Below, one piece after another: positions 26,307-34,851 of a stretch of DNA of 64,000 nt. The notes beneath the pieces are model-generated. The model had not been told where the DNA came from, did no database searches, and saw nothing but the letters and a program-made list of their open reading frames with translations. How positions within the stretch are numbered: the stretch's first letter is position 1; the number at the start of each line of letters is the position of its first letter. The position numbers and the translations under genes are program-made. The DNA is from UBA4582 sp047629195 (GTDB lineage Bacteria; Pseudomonadota; Gammaproteobacteria; Pseudomonadales; Azotimanducaceae), in assembly GCA_047629195.1 (NCBI GenBank), contig JBLHWY010000001.1, forward strand, positions 92,959-156,958. The letters are read 5' to 3'.

Positions 26307-26978
26307 ATGAATCCAGTACCAACATCAAGAGTTGAACGACGCAAACAGGAAGCTCGGACGCGAATTATTGCGGCTGCCGAGAGTCTGATGTTGGTGCAGT
26401 CCATTGATGTCATCAAAATTTCAGAGATTACTGAGGCTGCGGACGTTGGGCATGGTTCTTTCTACCTCCACTTCAAGTCGAAATACGACATCCTCGTTCC
26501 GATAATCTCGGCAAGAGCAAGGCGCTGGGATGCGCTACTGCAGGATGCGGTTAAAGACTTTGATGACCCTGCCGAGGTTTTAGCGTTCTCGGGGCGGCAT
26601 ATGGGGCGCATTATTCACGGAGATCGACACTGGCGCTGGTTTCTGGAGCACTCAGGTGTCCCTGCTAAAGTGCTTCATGAATTACTTGGTGGGTTTAGCG
26701 GCAGAGACTTCACTATGGGGCTGCAAAGCGGCCGATTCACGGCGTCAGACCAAAAAGTTTCGGCGCTGTTCTTGTTTGGTGGTTTTGTAAACGCGCTACT
26801 TAATAGTTTTAACAGCGAAAACCCCGAACATATTATCGATCACACGATGGAAATGATGCTGTTGGCGGTTGAGCTTTCATCGAGTGAAGCTAAACGAATT
26901 GCACACTGTTCATTGGCGCCGCTGCGTTTGCCATATGCAAAATCAACCAATTCTGACGGAGGTGATTTGGGCGCATGA
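26307..26978 (+). CDS. TetR family transcriptional regulator
   Basis: A 223-residue repressor. The DNA-binding region runs RKQEARTRIIAAAESLM to ISEITEAADVGHGSFYLHFKSKYDI, with the FYLHF signature of TetR proteins. The rest is the helical ligand domain. A TTG at 26277 would add ten residues but overlaps the candidate operator, so the ATG at 26307 is preferred. The stop overlaps the start of the membrane GST by four bases (ATGA), so the two are one unit. It probably senses an aromatic substrate or a glutathione adduct; this is inference. Confidence 0.88.
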   Translation: MNPVPTSRVERRKQEARTRIIAAAESLMLVQSIDVIKISEITEAADVGHGSFYLHFKSKYDILVPIISARARRWDALLQDAVKDFDDPAEVLAFSGRHMGRIIHGDRHWRWFLEHSGVPAKVLHELLGGFSGRDFTMGLQSGRFTASDQKVSALFLFGGFVNALLNSFNSENPEHIIDHTMEMMLLAVELSSSEAKRIAHCSLAPLRLPYAKSTNSDGGDLGA

Positions 26979-28018
26979 TGACAACAGGATTAGTCTTGCT
27001 ATTTGTTGCTCTCGCTGCTTTCGCGGTTTGGTATTTGTTTGAAAGGGACCAGCGTAAAACGTCTGCAATGGCGGGGGGTATTCATCCATCGATCACGCTA
27101 CCGTTTGATCAGTCCTGGGAGCTCTATCATAATTCTTTTTCTCTATGCTCCAAGAAGATCCGCGTATGTCTTGATGAGTTGGGTGTTAGCTACAGGTCAC
27201 ACCACATCGACTTGATCGAAACAGGGGCGTATGAAAATATATCCCGGCGCTTTCTGAAGGTGAACCCAGGGGCTCTCGTGCCAGTCTTGGTTCACGAGGG
27301 GCATCCGGTTTATGAATCTCATGATCAGCTAATTTACGCAGCTTTGCATTCAAAAACACCGCTAAAACTTGTGCCCGAGGATGAGGCCAAGCGCAAGACT
27401 ATGGAGATTTGGGTCTATAAGACATCGTTGATTGGTGATGACCCAATTGGAGGCATGAAAGAAACCCTCGGTAATGCCGTGCCTGGTCTGACTTTACCTA
27501 TTTTTGCCACCATGATTGAATCAATACCCGTTATACGAATTTTTGAGGGTTTACTATTTCACCGGTTTAAGCAGCGCGCTATATTGTTTTTAGTGTTGAA
27601 GCTGCGGGGGCCCAAACGGTTAGCGAGTATCAAGCCAATGGTGAAAGTAGTCCAACGATCGTTTCGAGCGGCGAAAGCGCATCTGGGAGACCTTGAAGCT
27701 TGTTTGAGTGCCACCGGCGGACCTTATCTTGTCGGTGAGCAATTTACCTTAGCCGATGTTGGCATGATGGTAATCTTTGATCGTTTTGAAGAAGCTGACT
27801 GGCAGGATCTGCTACTGACCGATGCTAGGCCTTTGGTTCGGGCATATGCGGAATTGTTGAAAGAACGACCGAGCTTTATCACTGCGCTTAAGAATTATGA
27901 GCATCCAACTGTTTTGGCTGGCCATCAGAGAATTGTGTCTCTAAAACAACGTGATAAAGGATTTGATCAAATTTACTCATCGGCCGCACTAGCGGAACCG
28001 GCGACTAGACGTACATAA
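26975..28018 (+). CDS. Membrane-anchored glutathione S-transferase-like protein
   Basis: A 347-residue protein. Residues ~4-21 (GLVLLFVALAAFAVWYLF) form one membrane helix, then a GST N-domain begins at ~45 (WELYHNSFSLCSKKIRVCLDELG) with a CSKK active-site-like motif. VNPGALVPVLVHEGHPVYESHDQL is the glutathione-binding part, and GEQFTLADVGMMVIFDRF lies in the C-domain. The C-domain is longer than usual by some 80 residues. A full GGAGGTGAT lies 10 bases before the overlapping ATGs. A membrane-tethered GST in an aromatic cluster may handle hydrophobic electrophiles at the inner membrane. Confidence 0.85.
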   Translation: MMTTGLVLLFVALAAFAVWYLFERDQRKTSAMAGGIHPSITLPFDQSWELYHNSFSLCSKKIRVCLDELGVSYRSHHIDLIETGAYENISRRFLKVNPGALVPVLVHEGHPVYESHDQLIYAALHSKTPLKLVPEDEAKRKTMEIWVYKTSLIGDDPIGGMKETLGNAVPGLTLPIFATMIESIPVIRIFEGLLFHRFKQRAILFLVLKLRGPKRLASIKPMVKVVQRSFRAAKAHLGDLEACLSATGGPYLVGEQFTLADVGMMVIFDRFEEADWQDLLLTDARPLVRAYAELLKERPSFITALKNYEHPTVLAGHQRIVSLKQRDKGFDQIYSSAALAEPATRRT

Positions 28019-28086
28019 ATCACGATTAATAGGGACTGCAGATAAGACACAACTGATTATAAGAAATCACCTAAGAGGAATTACAA

Positions 28087-28959
28087 ATGAAAATTGCAAC
28101 ATACTCAAGGTCAGGGGAAGCTACCCAAAGAGTGGGTTTAGTGCGTGATGATGAAGTTATTGATCTTTCCGATAATGGCGTCGATGGGGACATGATGGCA
28201 TTGCTGGCTGGCGGTATTGATGTGCCGGCGATAGAAGCGGCAACCGAAGGTAAGTCCGGCGTTCCAATATCATCAGTTGTACTTCATGCACCAGTACCCT
28301 TGCCTGGTAAAATTTTGGCGATTGGGCTGAACTATGGTGATCACATCGCTGAGACCGGTAGCGAGGCCCCTAAATTTCAAATGTGGTTTAACAAACAACA
28401 TAATTGTGCGGTTGGGCCTTTTGCCGACATCAACCTTCCGATGGTTTCGGATAAGTTGGACTACGAAGCGGAGCTTTGTCTGGTCATTGGCAAGAAATGT
28501 AAGCATGTACCCGCTGAACGAGCGCATGAAGTGATCGCAGGCTACTTCTGTGGTAACGACGTTAGCGTTAGGGATTGGCAAATTCGGGTGCCAACCTTTC
28601 AGATTGGTAAATCATTTGATACTCATGGCCCTATGGGGCCATATCTTGTGACACCTGATGAAGTAGGTGATCCGCATGATCTAGATCTTCGCTGTACTGT
28701 TAACGGCGAAGAGCGACAAAGTTCTAATACAAAACATCTAATCTTTGATTGTTTTGAAGCCATCGCCCACCTTACTCAGGCGTTCACGTTGGACGTTGGT
28801 GATGTGCTATTTATGGGCACGCCAAGTGGTGTCGGTATTGCGATGAAGCCACGATCGTTCATGAAAGTGGGCGACAAAGTACGAGTAGAAATTGAGAAGC
28901 TGGGCTACATTGAGAATACTGTCGTGGCAGAAGATGCTCAGACCGTTATTGGCGAATGA
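28087..28959 (+). CDS. Fumarylacetoacetate hydrolase family protein
   Basis: A 290-residue FAH-fold hydrolase or hydratase, cleaving a C-C bond in a dioxo acid or processing a ring-cleavage product. Metal-site motifs are ALGLNYGDHIAE-like (IGLNYGDH, ~80), DYEAELCLVIG (~120) and GNDVSVRDWQ (~160), and the C-terminus DVLFMGTPSGVGIAMKP is typical. AGAGGAA precedes the ATG. Its stop overlaps the start of the next GST (ATGA), so they are translated together. In this context it likely acts after extradiol cleavage, or on a glutathione-isomerised product. Confidence 0.9.
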   Translation: MKIATYSRSGEATQRVGLVRDDEVIDLSDNGVDGDMMALLAGGIDVPAIEAATEGKSGVPISSVVLHAPVPLPGKILAIGLNYGDHIAETGSEAPKFQMWFNKQHNCAVGPFADINLPMVSDKLDYEAELCLVIGKKCKHVPAERAHEVIAGYFCGNDVSVRDWQIRVPTFQIGKSFDTHGPMGPYLVTPDEVGDPHDLDLRCTVNGEERQSSNTKHLIFDCFEAIAHLTQAFTLDVGDVLFMGTPSGVGIAMKPRSFMKVGDKVRVEIEKLGYIENTVVAEDAQTVIGE

Positions 28960-29573
28960 AACTTTATCATTGTGCTGATGCAAGGTCGCTTCGACCCTTA
29001 TGGGCGCTTGAAGAGATGGGACTTGAATACGAACTTATTAATATGGATTTTCCTCCCCGGGCCTCTTATCCGGGATATCTAGACCTGAATCCGATGGGAA
29101 CGGTACCAACCTTTATCGATGGCGACACTACCATTACGGAATCGTCTGGTATCTGCCACTATCTGGCCGAGAAGTATGGCCCTACAAAACTTGGCGTCAC
29201 AGTTGATGAGCCAGGCTACGGCGAATATCTCAACTGGCTTTACCGCAGTGATGCAACATTTACTTTTCCTCAAACACTTGTATTGCGGTATACGCGATTA
29301 GAGCCTGTGGAAAGGCGAATTCCGCAGGTTGTTGAAGACTATTCAATTTGGTATCACTCTCGGCTACGCGCTTTAGAAACTGCGCTTGAAGGTCGGGAGT
29401 TTCTGGTGGCTGACAGGTTTACGATGGCAGATATTACGGTCGGCTACGCATTGTTCCTTGGCACGACGCTTGGTTTGGATGCGCGCTATAAGCCAAATTG
29501 TACTCGATATCTCAAGAGTCTGATGGAGCGGTCGGGCTTTAAACAAGCAAGAGAAAAACAAGTCGTCTCATGA
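28956..29573 (+). CDS. Glutathione S-transferase, maleylacetoacetate-isomerase-like candidate
   Basis: A 205-residue soluble GST. Its start MKLYHCADARSLRPLWALEEMGLEYEL has an S-R-P arrangement instead of a clear Tyr/Cys nucleophile; LDLNPMGTVPTFIDGDTTITESSGICHYLAEKYGP is the glutathione-binding part and DRFTMADITVGYAL lies in the C-domain. It overlaps the FAH gene by four bases. GST plus FAH pairs are the usual arrangement for maleyl-to-fumaryl isomerisation and hydrolysis in homogentisate or gentisate pathways, so the pair may do the same for the product of the extradiol enzyme. Inference from context. Confidence 0.85.
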   Translation: MKLYHCADARSLRPLWALEEMGLEYELINMDFPPRASYPGYLDLNPMGTVPTFIDGDTTITESSGICHYLAEKYGPTKLGVTVDEPGYGEYLNWLYRSDATFTFPQTLVLRYTRLEPVERRIPQVVEDYSIWYHSRLRALETALEGREFLVADRFTMADITVGYALFLGTTLGLDARYKPNCTRYLKSLMERSGFKQAREKQVVS

Positions 29574-29876
29574 AGAGAGTTACTAGTGAGAAATGAGGTT
29601 AAGATGATGTAGAACATCTTTTTGCAGCCGTTGGTCGACATGGTGAATTTGTTGGTGTCCTCGAAAGTAGCATTTTCAGGTTAACTGCTTATGTCCGTTT
29701 GCCTGACAATACTCCGGCGGATCTACTCGAGGACGTATTGGACATCACCTGAGCTTTAATACAATCAAGCCTGCCCGAGACATTTCTAACGATGTTGTTT
29801 GATTTCTAAGTTGGCATAACATAGGGTTCGACATCACCTAAAACTAAAGCATTGAAAACGAACAGGCAGAAAACCT
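29574..29876. other. Intergenic stretch with a coding-like remnant
   Basis: Three hundred bases between the GST and PepSY genes. The 49-codon frame from 29603 to 29752 reads as ordinary protein (EHLFAAVGRHGEFVGVL, then SSIFRLTAYVRLPDN) but begins right after a stop and has no usual start codon before its core. It may be the tail of a decayed gene. I recognise no family and see no clear promoter for the PepSY gene. Confidence 0.35.
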
Positions 29877-30419
29877 ATGGCTCGCAGCTTCTGGATAAAA
29901 GCACATCTTTTTGTCGCATCTTTTTTTGCGCCGGCTCTACTTGTGACCGCTATTTCCGGTGGCTTATATCTTGTTGATGTTAAAGGTAGCGTTACCGAAA
30001 CAAAAGTGGATGTTCCAGTCGACATGAAACTGGACCTTGAATCGAGCACCCTTGAAGAGGATGTGCGATTGGTGTTTGAAAAACTAGGAATAGAACATGA
30101 TTTTGAATACCTGCGTATAGGTGGTTCTACCATTACGACTAGACCAACTTCGCGGACCTCCTATGTGCTTGAGGTTTATGTTGATGGGATCGCTATAAGC
30201 CGCAACGATCCCGATTTGCAGAAACGCCTTATTGAGCTCCATAAAGGCCATGGTCCGCGCCTATTCAAGGATTTTCAGAAAGTGATGGCAGTGGCGCTGC
30301 TGTTTGTGCTTTTAAGTGGTGCATGGCTGGGTTTGTCTTCAACAGGTTTGAGGACTAAAACTGCCGTAACCGTGAGTAGTGGATTGATCGTCTTTCTTGC
30401 CCTTGTCCTGTTCGCCTAA
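29877..30419 (+). CDS. PepSY-type membrane protein
   Basis: A 180-residue inner-membrane protein. A hydrophobic helix lies at ~10-32 (KAHLFVASFFAPALLVTAISGGLYLV), a periplasmic PepSY-like part follows (EDVRLVFEKLGIEHDF, then YVLEVYVDGIAISRND), and two helices close the chain (~138-155, ~164-180). The short arrangement resembles the end modules of PepSY-TM proteins, which sit beside TonB receptors and help in ferrisiderophore reduction or release. A 10-bp hairpin follows the stop and the iron-type receptor begins 225 bases on. Role in iron handling is inferred from fold and neighbour. Confidence 0.75.
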   Translation: MARSFWIKAHLFVASFFAPALLVTAISGGLYLVDVKGSVTETKVDVPVDMKLDLESSTLEEDVRLVFEKLGIEHDFEYLRIGGSTITTRPTSRTSYVLEVYVDGIAISRNDPDLQKRLIELHKGHGPRLFKDFQKVMAVALLFVLLSGAWLGLSSTGLRTKTAVTVSSGLIVFLALVLFA

Positions 30420-30425
30420 TACTTA

Positions 30426-30448
30426 CGCTACCTTATTCTAAGGTAGCG
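30426..30448 (+). terminator. Terminator-like hairpin after the PepSY gene
   Basis: CGCTACCTTA-TTC-TAAGGTAGCG is a perfect 10-bp stem with a 3-base loop, six bases after the stop. The tail CTTCCTC is only weakly T-rich, so it may be partly leaky. Confidence 0.65.
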
Positions 30449-30558
30449 CTTCCTCAGCCTCTGGTGATATAGCTTGCCAGGTAGCAAATTATTCAAATAT
30501 TTCTGTGAACGTTTGTTCTGCGGTTTAGGCCTTATGCTGCTTTCATTTATCGTATTGC

Positions 30559-30591
30559 GAATCATTATCATTACCTATATGATAATGATTC
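30559..30591. promoter_or_regulatory. Fur box
   Basis: GAATCATTATCAT and ATGATAATGATTC are perfect 13-bp inverted arms around 7 bases. Each arm contains the GATAATGATT/AATCATTATC core of the Fur consensus, so two overlapping Fur dimers could bind. It is 54 bases before the TonB receptor start, placing that gene under iron repression. Confidence 0.88.
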
Positions 30592-30644
30592 CTATTTGAG
30601 CGTTCCAGCGGCATTGATCGGTGGAATATAACTGGTTCTAAACT

Positions 30645-32975
30645 ATGAAATTTTTTCTACCTAATTTTCCAATCCTAGCCTGTACATCTTTACCAATTAT
30701 ATCATTCCCCGGTAAATCGTTAGTAAGTGCTGTATTTTTATTAATAGCGACGTCAAGTGTTTTGGCGGCAAAGACAAGCGAAGCCCAAGAGCGGCGTGAA
30801 AAAAATGGATTCATTGAGGAGGTCACCATTGTTGGTGATCGCCAAACAGGCAATCAGGTTGCCGGTAGCGCACACTATGTTAGCGCAGAGCAAATTGAGC
30901 GATTGGGGCACACAGATATCCAGCGCATTATTCGGCAAATCCCAGGTGTGTCCATTCAGGTTGAAGATGGCTACGGGTTACGACCAAATATTAGTATTCG
31001 CGGAGTCGCTACCGAGCGCAGTGGCAGGATCACATTGTTGGAAGACAATGTTCTGATCGCACCTGCACCATACTCCGCTCCTAGTGCTTATTATTTCCCA
31101 ACAGCTGGTCGAATGTCTGCGGTAGAAGTTCTAAAAGGGCCCGCAGCGATAACACAGGGCCCTTATACAATTGGCGGAGCGTTGAATATGATTTCGACGC
31201 CAATTCCCGAGCAAGCTGGCGGAAGGATGATCGCGGAGGGCGGTGAAGACTCAACTTATCGAGTTCATGGCTATTATGGCGGGACGAACGATCAAGGTTT
31301 TGGATTTCTGCTTGAGACTCATCAGTGGCGCTCAGATGGTTTCCAAAATGTTGACCGAGGCGGTGATAGTGGTCTGAACGTCAAAGATTATACGGCAAAG
31401 TTGAGCTATGCCCCGGTAGATTCGAATCATAGTGTTGAATTGAAATTACAATTTGCGGAGCAAAATTCTGATCAATCCTATCTCGGCCTCACTGATGGTG
31501 ATTTTTCTAATGATGCATACCGTCGATATGGCCTCTCTACTTTGGACAACATTGAAACTGAGCATAAACAAGTTATCCTGCGTTATGAATGGGAGATAAA
31601 CAAAGATATTAGCTTCGATGCTACCTTTTACAATAATGAACATGCCCGCGACTGGTTTAAAACTGAAGGTCTGGATGCCGACGGCTCTGCGGATGCTGGC
31701 GATTTCTCCCGCACAAGCTGGTTTTCGATTATCCAGGCTGTGAACACAGGCGGGGTTGTTTCTGGGTTGACTGCCGGTCAGCTACAACAGGTGCTGGATG
31801 GTTCGATAGATACCGCCCCAGGCAGTATCCAGTTGCGCTCTAATGCTCGTGAATATTATTCCCGTGGCGTGCAGCTTGGTTTGGACTGGAACTGGACGCA
31901 AGGAGACTGGGCGCACAATTTCGAAATTGGCGTTCGTTTGCACGAAGATGAAGAAGATCGGCTGCAACGCAACAGCAATTATCAGCAGGTCTCGGGTTCT
32001 CTGGTACTTAATGATCTCGGGTTGCTGGGCAATGCCGGGAATCGCATTCAAGAAGCCGAGGCATTGGCTGTTCATATTTATGATCGGATCGTGTTTGGAG
32101 CCTGGACCTTGACGCCTGGGTTACGCTTTGAGGATATCAAACAGGCTAGAACTCGGTATGAAACGCGATCTTCTCGAACAGCTACGCCAGCGTCTCGAGA
32201 TTTGGCTAATTTGCGTGATCAGAGATCAAACGATACTAAGGTTTTGCTACCCGGAATGGGTGTTTTGTATAAAGTTAGTGACCGGACGAGTTTCTTTGGC
32301 GGCGTCCACAAAGGCTTTACAGCACCAAGTAATTCACCCGGCGTAGAAGAGGAGGTAGCGATAAACTATGAGTTAGGGGTTCGATTTACCGATAATAACC
32401 TCCGAGCAGAGGCAACGTACTTCCACAGCGACTATGACAACTTGTTGGGTGTATGTACGGGGTCATCTGGGTCAGATTGTGAAATTGGTGATGCCTTTAA
32501 TGGCGATGCTGCAACGGTTCAGGGTATTGAAATGATGGTTGGTGCAAGTCTCTTCACAACTGCAGTCTTTGAGGTACCAGTGGAGCTTGCCTATACCTTT
32601 ATCGATAGCGAATTTGATACGAATATTGCAGATACAGATTTCTTTGGTGATGTAAGCGAAGGCGATCCGATACCGTATATTCCAGAAAATCAGTTGAACC
32701 TCACGGTGGGTATGGTGGCGAGTAAGTGGAATGCATTCCTCGCGATCAATTATATTGGTGATACCTGCGTGCGTGCCTCCTGTGGCGCATTTGAAAAAAC
32801 AGATAGCGCTTTGACCGCTGATATTTCTGCGAATTATCAAGCGAGTGACACAGTGGAATTGTTTTTCCGTATTGAAAATTTGACTGGGTCCGAGGATATT
32901 TTAGGTCGCCAACCCTATGGCGCACGACCTAATAAAGATAGAACTGCTTCATTGGGCGCGCGAATAGCCATCTAA
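30645..32975 (+). CDS. TonB-dependent receptor, FecA-like, Fur-controlled
   Basis: A 776-residue outer-membrane receptor. The signal peptide is long (about 41 residues, ending near SSVLA-AKT). The TonB-box region is IEEVTIVGDRQ, the plug carries RIIRQIPGVSIQVEDGYGLRPNISIRG and VEVLKGPAAITQGPYTIGGALN, and the barrel ends with the usual aromatic-rich strand (DRTASLGARIAI). A Cys pair lies in GVCTGSSGSDCEIG, an extracellular-loop disulfide, and another in CVRASCG. The plug (LRPNISIRG, GPYTIGGALNM) resembles FecA-type receptors for ferric citrate-like or carboxylate siderophores. With the Fur box upstream, iron uptake is the likely role; the exact ligand is unknown. Confidence 0.93.
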   Translation: MKFFLPNFPILACTSLPIISFPGKSLVSAVFLLIATSSVLAAKTSEAQERREKNGFIEEVTIVGDRQTGNQVAGSAHYVSAEQIERLGHTDIQRIIRQIPGVSIQVEDGYGLRPNISIRGVATERSGRITLLEDNVLIAPAPYSAPSAYYFPTAGRMSAVEVLKGPAAITQGPYTIGGALNMISTPIPEQAGGRMIAEGGEDSTYRVHGYYGGTNDQGFGFLLETHQWRSDGFQNVDRGGDSGLNVKDYTAKLSYAPVDSNHSVELKLQFAEQNSDQSYLGLTDGDFSNDAYRRYGLSTLDNIETEHKQVILRYEWEINKDISFDATFYNNEHARDWFKTEGLDADGSADAGDFSRTSWFSIIQAVNTGGVVSGLTAGQLQQVLDGSIDTAPGSIQLRSNAREYYSRGVQLGLDWNWTQGDWAHNFEIGVRLHEDEEDRLQRNSNYQQVSGSLVLNDLGLLGNAGNRIQEAEALAVHIYDRIVFGAWTLTPGLRFEDIKQARTRYETRSSRTATPASRDLANLRDQRSNDTKVLLPGMGVLYKVSDRTSFFGGVHKGFTAPSNSPGVEEEVAINYELGVRFTDNNLRAEATYFHSDYDNLLGVCTGSSGSDCEIGDAFNGDAATVQGIEMMVGASLFTTAVFEVPVELAYTFIDSEFDTNIADTDFFGDVSEGDPIPYIPENQLNLTVGMVASKWNAFLAINYIGDTCVRASCGAFEKTDSALTADISANYQASDTVELFFRIENLTGSEDILGRQPYGARPNKDRTASLGARIAI

Positions 32976-33000
32976 AACTCCGATTAACGGATAGCAAGCA

Positions 33001-33043
33001 AGGTTGGGAATGACAATGACAATGTGATTCTCAACCTGATTTT
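33001..33043 (+). terminator. Terminator after the TonB receptor
   Basis: AGGTTGGGAAT and ATTCTCAACCT pair over 10 of 11 positions with a 15-base loop, followed by GATTTT. It lies 25 bases after the receptor stop, before the convergent hydrolase. Confidence 0.65.
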
Positions 33044-33070
33044 GCGATTTCTCTATGACTACTTGCCATC

Positions 33071-33835
33071 TTACGACCGGAGTTTATGCTCAAAGTTATT
33101 AACCAATGAAGCGAACAGTCCTGGCCTGTAAAAAGGCGAGGAGTGTCCAGTCATTTCCATAATGCTGAATTGAGAATTAGGTATATGGTTCGCGATGCGT
33201 GTTGCCTCATTCAGGTTCATGTCTTGCCGGCCGCATGCAACTAATACGGGAACCTTCAGCTGTCCCAACATTTCCGATGTGTCTTGTTCTGCTGTGTGTG
33301 CCGTATGTGTTTTTAGTGCGGCATCCCTGTTTTCATAGAAGCGCCAATATTTTTCCTGTACGACGGTTGGCTCTCCTGCTGCAGCCAAAAGCCTACGGGC
33401 TTCGGCACCTAATTCGCGCTGACCTGTTTGTTCAACCGGGGGGGTTAGCGAAACATCAAATAGCCCTAAACCTAGCATCTTATCGGGGTGCCTTAGCGCA
33501 AACCTCGCGGCTGTTCGAGCACCGTATGCGACACCAAGCACAAAAGCTTTTGGTAGCTTCAACACTGTCATAATGTCTGCTAAATCATCTGCATACTGTG
33601 AGAATGTGAAATTTTCATCTGCATCCCAACCGCTCTTTCCTGTGCCACGGATATCGAATCGAAGTACTTGGTAATTTACCAGAAGGTCTTCGAGCACAAT
33701 TTCCCAACAAGTCAGGTTGTGACTCGCCATATTGATCAGGGCTAATAGAGGTTTGTTCGCATCACCCTCAAGTGCATAGTGGAAGTTAACGTCATGGATC
33801 GTCAAAAAAGTATTGCTCTGTTCATATTTGTTCAT
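33071..33835 (-). CDS. Alpha/beta-hydrolase-fold protein with Ala in place of the nucleophile
   Basis: A 254-residue alpha/beta-hydrolase. The acid (CGRQDMNL) and the histidine (MTGHSSPF) are present, but the nucleophile elbow reads GVAYGA, with Ala103 where Ser, Cys or Asp is expected; the codon is GCA. The oxyanion-hole strand also departs from the usual HG motif (INMASHN). It cannot be a classical serine hydrolase, so it may be a lyase-like, binding or regulatory protein. The start overlaps the stop of the upstream TauD-like gene by four bases, so the two are made together. Its likely substrate is that enzyme's product, but this is inference. Confidence 0.85.
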   Translation of the reverse strand: MNKYEQSNTFLTIHDVNFHYALEGDANKPLLALINMASHNLTCWEIVLEDLLVNYQVLRFDIRGTGKSGWDADENFTFSQYADDLADIMTVLKLPKAFVLGVAYGARTAARFALRHPDKMLGLGLFDVSLTPPVEQTGQRELGAEARRLLAAAGEPTVVQEKYWRFYENRDAALKTHTAHTAEQDTSEMLGQLKVPVLVACGRQDMNLNEATRIANHIPNSQFSIMEMTGHSSPFYRPGLFASLVNNFEHKLRS

Positions 33836-34692
33836 GCTGGTTCTATACCTCGATTGGGCTGATCGGCGACAGTAGTGCGATGTAAGAGTCGCTCATGCCC
33901 TTCGTAACCCCCAGTTGCGTGGTGTAAAACAGAACGGTTGTCCCACATAATCAGCATATTTTTTTGCCACTTGTGTTTGTAAATTGCTGCCTCGTCGCCT
34001 TGGTACTGATAGACCTCTCGAAGCAGCGATAGCGCTTCAACTTGGTCCATTCCATCAATCCCGACGATATAACCAAGGCAGCTAAACAAACCTTCTTCGC
34101 CAGTTTCAGGATGTTTTCTGATGAATGGGTGTAATTGGGTCTCCCTTGCCTCATCTGACGGACGAATGTCCATACTACGATCAGACACACTATCTTCCTC
34201 GCCATAAGAACCGTCGGGTGCATATGCGCCGACAGCAGAATGAATCGCGTTTAGCCCCTCGAGTTTTGATCGAAGTGCGGGTGGTAATAGTGTCAATGCA
34301 ATATGTTGGTCCGCAAACCAGGTATCTCCACCAATAGGGGGGATATCAATCCCGAACAGACAAGTAGCGGCTGGCGGTGTTGTTTGAAAGCTCCAATCAG
34401 AATGCCAGTTCTCGGCAAACAGCGGTGCCTTCTCATCGGCAGCGCGACAGACTGCAATAACATGTTCGCGGCCTGCTATCGGCGCGATAAACGGATCATC
34501 GCCAAACGGGCCAAAGTATTGTGAGAACCGTTCAAGATCGTCATCGGTCATCGGTTGTTCCGGAAAGGATAAGACGTGATGACGTAACCATTGTGTTCGA
34601 ATGTCGGTCACTTGTTCAGCTGACAAAGGTTGAGTCAAATCAATCCCTGTGACTGTTGCACCACACGCTTGTCCAGAAGGTATTATTTTCAT
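33832..34692 (-). CDS. TauD/TfdA-family 2-oxoglutarate-dependent dioxygenase
   Basis: A 286-residue Fe(II)/2-oxoglutarate oxygenase. The HxD pair is His97/Asp99 in NWHSDWSF, the distal His is in SVLHHATGGYEGHERLLHRTT, and the Arg that holds 2-oxoglutarate lies in the same C-terminal stretch (ERLLHR). Overall TauD/TfdA-like, so it may hydroxylate taurine, an aryloxyacetate, or another carboxylate or sulfonate. No taurine transporter is near. It overlaps the downstream alpha/beta-hydrolase gene by four bases. The 159-base gap upstream holds the promoter shared with the divergent epoxide-hydrolase-like gene. Confidence 0.9.
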   Translation of the reverse strand: MKIIPSGQACGATVTGIDLTQPLSAEQVTDIRTQWLRHHVLSFPEQPMTDDDLERFSQYFGPFGDDPFIAPIAGREHVIAVCRAADEKAPLFAENWHSDWSFQTTPPAATCLFGIDIPPIGGDTWFADQHIALTLLPPALRSKLEGLNAIHSAVGAYAPDGSYGEEDSVSDRSMDIRPSDEARETQLHPFIRKHPETGEEGLFSCLGYIVGIDGMDQVEALSLLREVYQYQGDEAAIYKHKWQKNMLIMWDNRSVLHHATGGYEGHERLLHRTTVADQPNRGIEPA

Positions 34693-34851
34693 TGACGGGC
34701 TCCATTAAATATTATTTGTTGAGATACTACCTTAAGCAGACTGCGTTAAAAATAGCAGGCTAGTTTTTCTGAACCCTGCCGTTGAGAGATTGGCTTTCAT
34801 ATATATGTCGCGGTAAGGTTTAGTTTTCCGCCACCGAATAGACCTGTCAAA

